Source: an uncultured Flavobacteriales bacterium
GTDB taxonomy: Bacteria > Bacteroidota > Bacteroidia > Flavobacteriales > Vicingaceae
Direction of reading: 5' to 3'
Assembly (NCBI GenBank): GCA_913052515.1
Contig: CAJXFJ010000080.1
Location: forward strand, 1-7,043
Length of the DNA: 7,043 nt
Position 1 is the stretch's first letter, and each line of letters begins with the position of its first letter. Below, in pieces: positions 1-7,033 of the stretch. Under the pieces are notes generated by a model, which had not been told where the DNA came from, did not search any database, and worked only from the letters and a program-made list of their open reading frames with translations. A program made the translations under genes and the position numbers.

Positions 1-1431
1 CTCTCCAAGACTTGGTTCATAAATACCATTTCCATTTAAATCTTCATAAGGTGCCAGTTGCGCTGCCATTCCTAAACTAACATCCCCGTTTCCTTTCCAA
101 TTTGCGATACTTCTTGGCATTTGATAATTGGGACTGTTATAATTATTCTGATGATTTATTATTTCTTGCTTACTTATTTTATAAATCCATTGACCTTCTA
201 AACCCACTGCCTGACTAACTGGGCCGTAATGAAAGTCATTATAATAAGGGTTTACTTGATTAACTTGAAATGCAGTATCATTTGTTTTTTTTGAAATCAA
301 AACTATATTTCCTGCAAAAACACCGTGAGAGTTATTACCTTTTGGAAATTCAAATGCTGCTTTACTTTGATTTGAGTTATTAAATATGGGTCCAGTAATG
401 GATGCATTTGTGTTTATTGAATTCACATCAATATATTGATCGATGGTATTGTTCTCTTCTATAGTATTTGGAGCAAAATATAATTTCGTGCCATTTAAAA
501 TCATTATTGCATTATTTATCGCTTTTAGCTCAAAATGTGGTGATTCTCCAATATCATCTATAAGATGAGTGTCTATTATACTATCATGAGTTGAAAAAAT
601 CATAGGATACACTCCTTTTTTTAACCATACTCGATTATTAATATCAATTTCTAGATTTTTGATATCATGAAAATAGTACCAATAATTTAATGGATGAAAT
701 TGAAATCTTGAAGGGTAATGAAAGGTATAATAACCATCATTAGTAGTATGACTGCCAGCTGCTATTTGGCCATTATTGGTTTTAACTAGTTTTTCTGCCA
801 AAAAAACTGATGAACTATCTAGTCCAGTATATGAAGTGGATGTCCATCCTGCATTATTTCTTAGCCATAACTTACGAAAAGGGTTACTACTAGCTAAACT
901 TGGAAGATTTATTAATATCCTGTTTTCTATACCTATCATTCGATCTAAACTATCAAATAAGATGGTATGCAAACTAAAAGCAGTATCTAATACAAATGCT
1001 CCTTGATTGAAATATGCAACTCCTTGTGCACCAGATATCCATAGTTGACCTTGGCTATTTACTGCTATATCAGTTATTGAATCTGAAAAAACACCCTGCG
1101 CGATACCGTATGATGCAATTTGCTGACCATCAAAACGAACAATTCCTGAATCAGACTGCAACCAACAAATGCTGTTCGCATATTCAAAATCAGAGCTCTT
1201 TGCCCTACTTAATGGCAGTGAGTAACAAGTATCATATTGATTCAATATTAAATCAAATACACAAAGACCTTGATTTGAAGTCAGGTAAACTTTAGTCTCG
1301 CTAATCGGCTCAAAACCGTAAACCTCAGTTACTCCATTCTGTTGTAAATCACTTGATTTCCAGTGATTTATTTGCGAATGAAGTTGAAATAGAAATGATA
1401 AGAAAAAAAATGTAAGGATTAATCGTTTCAT
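1..1431 (-). CDS. Secreted beta-propeller protein, paralog of the next gene (partial, C-terminus beyond window)
   Basis: An uninterrupted minus-strand frame of 477 codons begins with ATG at 1431 and runs off the left edge, so the C-terminus is not visible. An in-frame TAA at 1444-1446 lies just upstream and no other ATG intervenes, which fixes the start. Residues 1-19 form a signal peptide (MKR, then a Phe/Leu-rich core, likely cleavage before Gln20). Residues about 35-320 contain propeller-like repeats, for example ITDIAVNSQGQLWISGAQG at 119-137, resembling two-component-regulator (Reg_prop) blades. Residues 360-477 carry FEFPKGNNSHG, IANWKGNGDV, GMAAQLAP and an Asp/Asn loop at 464-471. These align without gaps to residues 369-486 of the neighbour, about 74 of 118 identical by eye. 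Cys57 and Cys69 match a Cys pair in the neighbour. By homology the missing end should hold a T9SS sorting tail. It is probably exported to the cell surface or medium; its ligand or activity is unknown. Confidence 0.88.
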   Translation of the reverse strand, partial: MKRLILTFFFLSFLFQLHSQINHWKSSDLQQNGVTEVYGFEPISETKVYLTSNQGLCVFDLILNQYDTCYSLPLSRAKSSDFEYANSICWLQSDSGIVRFDGQQIASYGIAQGVFSDSITDIAVNSQGQLWISGAQGVAYFNQGAFVLDTAFSLHTILFDSLDRMIGIENRILINLPSLASSNPFRKLWLRNNAGWTSTSYTGLDSSSVFLAEKLVKTNNGQIAAGSHTTNDGYYTFHYPSRFQFHPLNYWYYFHDIKNLEIDINNRVWLKKGVYPMIFSTHDSIIDTHLIDDIGESPHFELKAINNAIMILNGTKLYFAPNTIEENNTIDQYIDVNSINTNASITGPIFNNSNQSKAAFEFPKGNNSHGVFAGNIVLISKKTNDTAFQVNQVNPYYNDFHYGPVSQAVGLEGQWIYKISKQEIINHQNNYNSPNYQMPRSIANWKGNGDVSLGMAAQLAPYEDLNGNGIYEPSLGE

Positions 1432-1456
1432 AATAGTTGGTTTTTAGTTTTGTTCT

Positions 1457-1470
1457 TATTGTTAAGACAC
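1457..1470 (-). repeat. Leader element shared by the two paralogs (copy 1)
   Basis: On the minus strand this reads GTGTCTTAACAATA and sits 25 bases before the ATG of the partial secreted-protein gene. The same element with one mismatch (GTGTCTTAGCAATA) occurs 21 bases before the ATG of the complete paralog. It may be a remnant of the duplicated leader or a conserved promoter or 5'UTR signal. It does not match the Bacteroidota -7 consensus TAnnTTTG. Confidence 0.5.
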
Positions 1471-1493
1471 CAAGCAGCTTTGTTATGATGCCT

Positions 1494-1526
1494 AACAAAA
1501 AAGGCGAGAAAGAATTTTCTCGCCTT
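1494..1526 (-). terminator. Intrinsic (Rho-independent) terminator
   Basis: An 11-base-pair perfect inverted repeat (1501-1511 with 1516-1526; core GGCGAGAAA/TTTCTCGCC) encloses a 4-base loop. On the minus strand the stem is followed at once by a run of T (TTTTTTGTT including the end of the stem). The stem begins 21 bases after the stop codon of the complete secreted-protein gene, so it should end that transcript before the downstream paralog. On the plus strand the stem is followed by TCAAAAACC without a T tract, so it acts in one direction only. Confidence 0.88.
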
Positions 1527-1547
1527 CAAAAACCAAAAAATGAATTC

Positions 1548-4025
1548 CTACTGTTTAACTAGTTTTTGTACTTGATTTTTAAATTGCACCAAGTAAATTC
1601 CCTTTTCAAATTGGCTTAAATCTATAAGCATCTTTTGATTTGAAATTCGTTCTCTGTAAACCATTCTGCCATCCATCGCATAGACTCGAATGTATTCGTT
1701 GGTATGGTTCATTTGATTATCAGTAAGCTTTATGATAACCGCTTCATTGGCTGGATTTGGGTAAAAAGTAAGGAATTCTGCATTTGATTGAACTTGTACT
1801 TCTTGCACACCGGTTATGGTATTTTGCTCCCAGAAGTTTGCAGCAGAATCTAAATACTGAATCAACAAACTTTTACTACCCAAATGACCTGAATTTGGAA
1901 TTTGCGCATAACCAATGACCATTTCTATGCTTTTACTTTGATTAGGCTGCAACGAAAACCAAGGAATGTGTCCCATACCACGTCTATCTCCGGGTGCATT
2001 TGGGTTTAAATTAGGGCCAGGGCTTTCTTCTGCCCAGGGTGTTCCAGTATATAAGTACTTTGTAGGGACACCAAAAGTATTATTCAATCCATCTCCTCCA
2101 TAGCGCATGAATTGTCCGTTTTTCCATTTACCATTTAAATAATTGACCCAATGCTCATCAGTCCTTGGGTCTCCATTAAGGGCACCTCCTGCATTATAAT
2201 AAAGAAATCCATCCATGCTATCACTTAAAAATTTAACCCCAATAAAAGGTGGACTTCCACCAAATCCAGATTGGCCATTAAACCCATCATCAAAAGCATC
2301 TCCATTATAGGCAAAGAAAATATTCTTTAAACTATCGCATCCCACATAGTCGTCAAGCGGATTGCCTAAATCAAAGTCTGTATAAAATCCAAGTTTTGCT
2401 GAGTCTATTTGAATATTTGATCTATTAAAAAGCTCCATAGATAAATACAATGACTGATGAATTGCAGCATCACTTGGACGATTAAAGCCATAAAGCATTC
2501 CGTGATATTCTATATCACCAATGTGATTAATCCAATAAATAGCCTCATCTCCTTTAATAATTGGAGCATCTCCTAATTGGGGTTCATAAACCCCATTATT
2601 ATTTAAGTCTTCAAAAGGTGCTAATTGCGCAGCCATTCCAATGTTAACATCCCCATTTCCTTTCCAGTTGGCTATGTTTTCAGGCACAACATAATTGGGA
2701 GACATGTAATTACTTTTATGATTTTGAATATCCGATTGACTCACTTTTACAATCCAACTGCCAGATACACCATTGAAATCACTTACAGGCCCTGCAATAA
2801 AATTATTATCATAGGGGGAAAGTTGATTCACAGTAAAGGAGGTGTCTCCTAAACTTTTACTTACCAACATGAAATTACTTGAATAAATCCCATGACTATT
2901 ATTTCCCTTTGGAAATTCAAAAAAAGACCTTGTATTTTCATAATCGTTAAAAAGCTGACCCAATATTGAAACGCCTGTCCGTATAGAGTTTACAGATAGC
3001 TCTTCTTTGAGAGTGGTTAGTGGCTCTATTGTACTGCTCGCCTTGTAAAGGCCATTTCTCGTATATACGATGATTGTACTGTCTACAATTTGCATCAATC
3101 TAGCTTCATTGCTATAGTTGGTATGATTTGACTTTCTTGAGTACCCTAAGTAGTGTTGAAGCAATACACTATCTTTAGTTGAATGTAAATGAGATATTCC
3201 TGTAGCGGCTACAACCCAAATATTCCCCTTAGAATCAACTTCCGTATCTTTAAAATTTAAGTTTTGGGTTACTCCTTGTCTTTCAATAGGCTGCTTGTCA
3301 ATTACTGCCGGATAAGTTATTCTGTAATACCCTTCAGAAGTTGAAGCGGAGACAATTCCCAAATGATTGCCAATTAGTTTAAACTTTTGAACATTTAATA
3401 CAGGCCCTCCCTTTTGCAAGGAATCTATACCGGAAACTGGGACTGATGTCCAAGTATTCATATCTCTGATTGACAACCTTGACATTGTTGTAGGCCCACC
3501 AACAGCAATAATATTTTGAGCACAAGCATACAAACGATCTCGATTATCAAAAGCAATAAATTTGGCAACCAAAGAAGTATCAAGCACAAAACTAGACCCA
3601 TTAAAATAGGCCAAGCCTGCAGTAGTTGCAGCCCACAATGTGCCAGAACTATTTAGAGCAATATCGTTTATTGAATTTGAAGGTAATCCTTGTACTGAAG
3701 TGAAATTTTTTAAACTATGACCGTCGAAAGAGCTCAAACCATTCGGTGTAATCGCCCAAGCAACACCATTTGATAATAACAGCTTTCGATTGTTACTCAT
3801 TAAGACTCCACCTGTACCAATAATACAGGTATCGTATTGCTCATTTTGTAAATCATAAATACATAAACCTTGCTCTGAGTTCATATACACTTTTGACAAT
3901 CCATCATACTGAAAGTCATACACTTCATTGGAAGCATTAAGATTTAAATCGTAATAAGTCCAACCTTGTGCCTGTATAATTAAGCTATAAGTAAGTATAA
4001 AAAAGAGGGTAGCTAGTCGTTTCAT
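1548..4025 (-). CDS. Secreted beta-propeller protein with T9SS type A sorting tail, 825 aa
   Basis: The ATG at 4025 is immediately preceded by an in-frame TAA, so the start is firm. Residues 1-19 are a signal peptide (MKRL, hydrophobic core, likely cleavage IIQA|QG). Residues about 30-335 contain some seven blade-like repeats; the clearest are DIALNSSGTLWAATTAG (121-137) and TEVDSKGNIWVVAATG (261-276), typical of Reg_prop or WD40-like propellers. A second module spans about 340-740: FEFPKGNNSHG (369-379), IANWKGNGDV (451-460), the Asp/Asn loop DLNNNGVYEPQLGD (473-486, possibly calcium-binding), and DFDLGNPLDDYVGCD (550-564). Residues 750-825 are a T9SS type A sorting tail: FYPNPANE at 754, IDLSQFEKGIYLVQF at 801 and a closing KLVKQ. 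In this family the tail directs export through the outer membrane and is normally removed, leaving the protein surface-anchored or released. The gene lies 70 bases after the permease gene and ends at a strong terminator. No enzymatic residues are recognisable; binding or adhesion is only a guess. Confidence 0.92.
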   Translation of the reverse strand: MKRLATLFFILTYSLIIQAQGWTYYDLNLNASNEVYDFQYDGLSKVYMNSEQGLCIYDLQNEQYDTCIIGTGGVLMSNNRKLLLSNGVAWAITPNGLSSFDGHSLKNFTSVQGLPSNSINDIALNSSGTLWAATTAGLAYFNGSSFVLDTSLVAKFIAFDNRDRLYACAQNIIAVGGPTTMSRLSIRDMNTWTSVPVSGIDSLQKGGPVLNVQKFKLIGNHLGIVSASTSEGYYRITYPAVIDKQPIERQGVTQNLNFKDTEVDSKGNIWVVAATGISHLHSTKDSVLLQHYLGYSRKSNHTNYSNEARLMQIVDSTIIVYTRNGLYKASSTIEPLTTLKEELSVNSIRTGVSILGQLFNDYENTRSFFEFPKGNNSHGIYSSNFMLVSKSLGDTSFTVNQLSPYDNNFIAGPVSDFNGVSGSWIVKVSQSDIQNHKSNYMSPNYVVPENIANWKGNGDVNIGMAAQLAPFEDLNNNGVYEPQLGDAPIIKGDEAIYWINHIGDIEYHGMLYGFNRPSDAAIHQSLYLSMELFNRSNIQIDSAKLGFYTDFDLGNPLDDYVGCDSLKNIFFAYNGDAFDDGFNGQSGFGGSPPFIGVKFLSDSMDGFLYYNAGGALNGDPRTDEHWVNYLNGKWKNGQFMRYGGDGLNNTFGVPTKYLYTGTPWAEESPGPNLNPNAPGDRRGMGHIPWFSLQPNQSKSIEMVIGYAQIPNSGHLGSKSLLIQYLDSAANFWEQNTITGVQEVQVQSNAEFLTFYPNPANEAVIIKLTDNQMNHTNEYIRVYAMDGRMVYRERISNQKMLIDLSQFEKGIYLVQFKNQVQKLVKQ

Positions 4026-4046
4026 TTAAAATAGATTTTTGGTTTG

Positions 4047-4060
4047 TATTGCTAAGACAC
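4047..4060 (-). repeat. Leader element shared by the two paralogs (copy 2)
   Basis: On the minus strand this reads GTGTCTTAGCAATA, 21 bases before the ATG of the 825-residue secreted protein. It matches copy 1 upstream of the other paralog in 13 of 14 positions. It lies in the 70-base gap after the permease gene; I see no terminator hairpin in that gap, so the gene may be read from its own promoter, from the permease transcript, or both. Confidence 0.5.
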
Positions 4061-4095
4061 GAAAAAATAAAAATACGATGCTTTGGAGAATTAGA

Positions 4096-5337
4096 CTAGC
4101 TGCGGATAGCCTCCACAGGATCTAAACGACTAGCAATCCAAGATGGAATAATTCCTGATATCAGTCCAATCACCAAACTAATTGCTAAGCCTAAACTGAT
4201 GTTATTTAATCCCAAAACCACTTTAAAATCTAATCCGTATCGTAGAAAAAGGGTTCCTAAAAATATGAGGAATAAGCCAACAGCTCCGCCAATGAGGCAT
4301 AAAAAAATAGATTCAAATAAGAATTGAAGCAGAATAAAATAGTTCTTGGCTCCTAATGATTTTTGAATACCAATTAAAGGTGTTCTTTCTTTTACCGAAA
4401 CAAACATAATGTTGGCAATACTAAAACCTCCAACAATAATGGAAAATATACCAATCACAAAACCAGCTCCATTGATTACTCCAAACATAGCCTCCACTCC
4501 TTGCGAAAGCATACTCATTTGATTCAAGGCGAAATTATTATCGGCCTTTGGCTTCAATTTTCGAATAGAGCGCATAATGCCAGTCAACTCATCTATAAGT
4601 TGCTGATTAGAAACTCCTTTTTTCGCTTTCACCATTATGCTTGGCCTTGCTGACTCACCATCAATTCGATATATGCTTCTTGCCATTTTTAAAGGAATAA
4701 AAAAGCGAACATCATTAGACTCTCCCAACATACTCTCTCCTTCTTTTTCTAGCACCCCTATTACCGTTAATTTCTTTCCTTGATATTTAAATTGCTTACC
4801 AATCGCTTGTGTACCTGCAAATAAATTTTCGGCAATACTCGCCCCTATTATTGCTACGGCTCTACCGGTTTGACTTTCTAGTTCAGTAAAATATCTTCCT
4901 TCTTCAATTTTTAGTGGTGAAATTGTAGCATATTCATGGGTTACCCCAAGATTCTGAGCACTACTAATTGAATTGTTTTTATACTTCAAGGTTCCTCTAC
5001 CACCCGCTATCATTCCCACTTCTTGTGCATTGAAGCACATCTTTTTCACCATTTTATATTCGTCAAGCTTGGGCTGTGGTCTTCTAATGTAATCCCACCA
5101 AGGTTGATTGGGATCAAAATTCCAAGGCATCTTTTGAACATAAATTACATCATCACCTAAAGACTGAATACTTGATTTGATGCTATTTTCCAAAGAATCA
5201 ACCATGGTAAAAACAGAAATCATGGCAAAGATGCCAATGGTAATTCCCAAGAGTGAAAGAATCGTTCTTAGTTTGTTTACTATTAATGAATCAACCGCAA
5301 AAAAGAAACTCTCTTTTATTAATCTAAATACTATCAA
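4096..5337 (-). CDS. ABC transporter permease, MacB/FtsX family, 413 aa
   Basis: This is an inner-membrane permease of the MacB/LolC/FtsX type, which works with a separate cytoplasmic ATPase to move substrates or drive periplasmic events rather than forming a classical import channel. The expected four-helix layout is visible: helix 1 at about 25-47 (after NKLRT, with LSLLGITIGIFAMI), a periplasmic MacB_PCD domain at about 50-280, then helices at about 287-312, 336-366 and 380-402. Family signatures include ANIMFVSVKERTPLIGIQKSLGA, split here as ANIMFVSVKERT (308-319) and IGIQKSLGA (322-330), and the C-terminal LDPVEAIR (405-412). The start is taken as TTG at 5337: no in-frame ATG lies between it and the TAA at 5371-5373, and the next Met (residue 40) is inside helix 1. 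The N-terminus MIVFRLIKESFFFA fits relatives. No partner ATPase or adaptor gene is in the window, so the substrate is unknown. Confidence 0.93.
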   Translation of the reverse strand: MIVFRLIKESFFFAVDSLIVNKLRTILSLLGITIGIFAMISVFTMVDSLENSIKSSIQSLGDDVIYVQKMPWNFDPNQPWWDYIRRPQPKLDEYKMVKKMCFNAQEVGMIAGGRGTLKYKNNSISSAQNLGVTHEYATISPLKIEEGRYFTELESQTGRAVAIIGASIAENLFAGTQAIGKQFKYQGKKLTVIGVLEKEGESMLGESNDVRFFIPLKMARSIYRIDGESARPSIMVKAKKGVSNQQLIDELTGIMRSIRKLKPKADNNFALNQMSMLSQGVEAMFGVINGAGFVIGIFSIIVGGFSIANIMFVSVKERTPLIGIQKSLGAKNYFILLQFLFESIFLCLIGGAVGLFLIFLGTLFLRYGLDFKVVLGLNNISLGLAISLVIGLISGIIPSWIASRLDPVEAIRS

Positions 5338-5416
5338 AGGGATAATTAAAAAGTTAAAATTAATCTTCTTTTAAAGTCCTCTAAAACCGTTTATCAAATT
5401 GTTGAAAAGCACTTGA

Positions 5417-5446
5417 TTTGACATACTTTAAGATTGTGTAAAGTTG
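5417..5446 (+). promoter_or_regulatory. Possible Bacteroidota-type promoter for purH
   Basis: TTTG at 5417-5420 and TAAAGTTG at 5439-5446 are 18 bases apart. They resemble the Bacteroidota primary sigma factor elements (TTTG or TTG near -33, TAnnTTTG near -7), with one mismatch in the second box. Transcription would begin near 5450, giving a leader of roughly 35 bases before purH. This is a match by eye only. No equally good promoter was found for the divergent permease gene. Confidence 0.35.
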
Positions 5447-5485
5447 ACATTATGCGTAACATTGTATCTTAATTCTGAGGATTTA

Positions 5486-7015
5486 ATGGCAGCTGAAAAA
5501 AAGATCAAAAACGCTTTAATATCAGTCTTTTACAAAGACGGTTTAGACCCAATTGTAAAAGAATTAACTCAATTGGGCGTTCAAATTTACTCCACAGGTG
5601 GAACCCAAAAACACATTGAAAATTTAGGCATACCTGTTCATAAAGTTGAAGACTTAACTTCTTACCCTTCCATTTTAGGAGGTAGAGTTAAAACTTTGCA
5701 CCCAAAAGTTTTTGGTGGCATTTTAGCTCGAAGAGAATTAAATGAAGATCATGAGCAGCTTGCAGAGTTCAACATCCCTGAATTTGATTTGGTCATTGTT
5801 GATTTGTATCCTTTTGAAGAAACAGTTGCCCAAGGTGGAACAGAGCAAGAGATTATCGAAAAAATTGACATTGGCGGTATTTCTTTAATTAGAGCTGCGG
5901 CTAAAAACTTTAAAGATGTTTGGATTATTTCGACTCGCGACCAATATGAAAGTGCACTTGATATTCTTCAAACTCAAAATGGCTCAACGCAAATTGAAGA
6001 TAGAAAGGAATATGCCAAACAAGCGTTTGATATTTCTTCTCATTATGATACCGCAATTCACAGTTATTTTTTAGGAGATTCGAAAAGCGATTCGCTGAAA
6101 ATTAGCGAGCAAAAAAGTAAAGCTTTACGATATGGAGAAAATCCGCATCAAGAAGGTAGTTTTTTAGGCGACTTAGACCAAATGTTCACCAAATTGCACG
6201 GCAAAGAATTGTCATACAACAATTTACTTGACGTGGATGCTGCTGTAAACTTAATGGCTGATTTCAACGAATCCAACACTTTTGCAATTCTTAAGCATAA
6301 CAACGCTTGTGGTATTGCAACAAGAGACACTTTATTAGAAGCCTATGAAGCAGCTCTTGCCGGTGACCCTGTTTCTGCTTTTGGCGGAATATTAATATGC
6401 AATTCAACCATTGATGTGCCAACTGCCAATAAGATTCATGAATTATTTTGTGAAGTAGTAATAGCACCTGATTTTGAAGAAGAAGCACTTGAAATTTTAA
6501 AAGGGAAGAAGAATCGAATTTTGTTGAAGCAAAATGAAGTAGAACTTCCTAAAAAGCAAGTGAGAACAGCTTTAAATGGCTACCTAGTTCAAGATAAAGA
6601 CATAGAAACAGAAGCCGCTTCTGATTTCAAATCCGTGACTAAAGTAAAGCCAACAGAAAGTCAAATTCAAGATTTAGTTTTTGCAGCTAAATTGGTAAAA
6701 AACACAAAATCGAATGCGATAGTTCTTGCAAAAGGCAATCAATTATTAGCTAGCGGAACTGGTCAAACATCTCGTGTTGATGCTTTACAACAAGCCATTG
6801 CGAAGGCAAAACATTTTAATTTTGATTTAAACGGAGCGGTAATGGCTTCAGATGCTTTCTTCCCATTTCCAGATTGTGTAGAAATTGCCAATCAAGCTGG
6901 TATCACAGCTGTGGTTCAACCAGGAGGATCAATCAAAGATGAGCTATCAATTAATTATTGTGACGACCACGGAATGGCTATGGTTTTCACAGGAGTAAGA
7001 CATTTCAAACATTAA
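5486..7015 (+). CDS. purH: Bifunctional AICAR formyltransferase / IMP cyclohydrolase, 509 aa
   Basis: PurH carries out the last two steps of de novo purine synthesis in the cytosol: AICAR is formylated using 10-formyltetrahydrofolate, then FAICAR is cyclised to IMP. The N-terminal cyclohydrolase (MGS-like) domain, about 1-195, shows YSTGGT (35-40), GGRVKTLHPKVFGGIL (65-80), VDLYPF (105-110) and IDIGGISLIRAAAKN (127-141). The transformylase domain, about 200-509, shows LRYGENPHQ (214-222), the catalytic Lys-His at 270-271 in ILKHNNACG, DPVSAFGGI (294-302), the conserved Asn410 in KSNAIVLAK, GQTSRVDAL (426-434), QPGGSIKD (478-485) and the closing VRHFKH. All motifs are intact and the length is normal. 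I chose the ATG at 5486, with GAGG five bases upstream, over a TTG at 5444 that would add 14 residues unlike the family. The gene is divergent from the permease and closely followed by another plus-strand start. Confidence 0.98.
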   Translation: MAAEKKIKNALISVFYKDGLDPIVKELTQLGVQIYSTGGTQKHIENLGIPVHKVEDLTSYPSILGGRVKTLHPKVFGGILARRELNEDHEQLAEFNIPEFDLVIVDLYPFEETVAQGGTEQEIIEKIDIGGISLIRAAAKNFKDVWIISTRDQYESALDILQTQNGSTQIEDRKEYAKQAFDISSHYDTAIHSYFLGDSKSDSLKISEQKSKALRYGENPHQEGSFLGDLDQMFTKLHGKELSYNNLLDVDAAVNLMADFNESNTFAILKHNNACGIATRDTLLEAYEAALAGDPVSAFGGILICNSTIDVPTANKIHELFCEVVIAPDFEEEALEILKGKKNRILLKQNEVELPKKQVRTALNGYLVQDKDIETEAASDFKSVTKVKPTESQIQDLVFAAKLVKNTKSNAIVLAKGNQLLASGTGQTSRVDALQQAIAKAKHFNFDLNGAVMASDAFFPFPDCVEIANQAGITAVVQPGGSIKDELSINYCDDHGMAMVFTGVRHFKH

Positions 7016-7033
7016 TTTCAAGACAATAAAGGA

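Noticed and set aside
776..1295. Two plus-strand open frames (776-1006 and 1014-1295)
   Set aside because: They lie opposite the long uninterrupted partial paralog, whose homology to its neighbour proves the minus strand is coding. Their products have no recognisable features.
1..1431. Possibility that the left paralog is a pseudogene
   Set aside because: All 477 visible codons are open and motifs are preserved. Its incompleteness is caused by the window edge.
2625..2852. Plus-strand open frame of 75 codons
   Set aside because: It is antisense to the best conserved part of the 825-residue protein and has no own support.
5177..5374. Plus-strand open frame of 65 codons running toward purH
   Set aside because: It is antisense to the N-terminal helix region of the permease; the translation is low complexity and Lys/Ile-rich at its end.
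5444..5485. N-terminal extension of PurH from a TTG at 5444
   Set aside because: The 14 extra residues do not resemble PurH N-termini, the TTG overlaps the probable promoter, and the ATG at 5486 has a GAGG at good spacing.
6296..6313. KHNNACG in PurH (residues 270-276) instead of the more familiar Pro-containing form KHxNPCG
   Set aside because: The catalytic Lys and His are kept, and as far as I recall the Ala form is usual in Bacteroidota PurH, so it is a lineage trait and not a defect.
6148..6488. Two minus-strand open frames inside purH
   Set aside because: They are shadows of the purH reading frame, where all catalytic motifs are intact.
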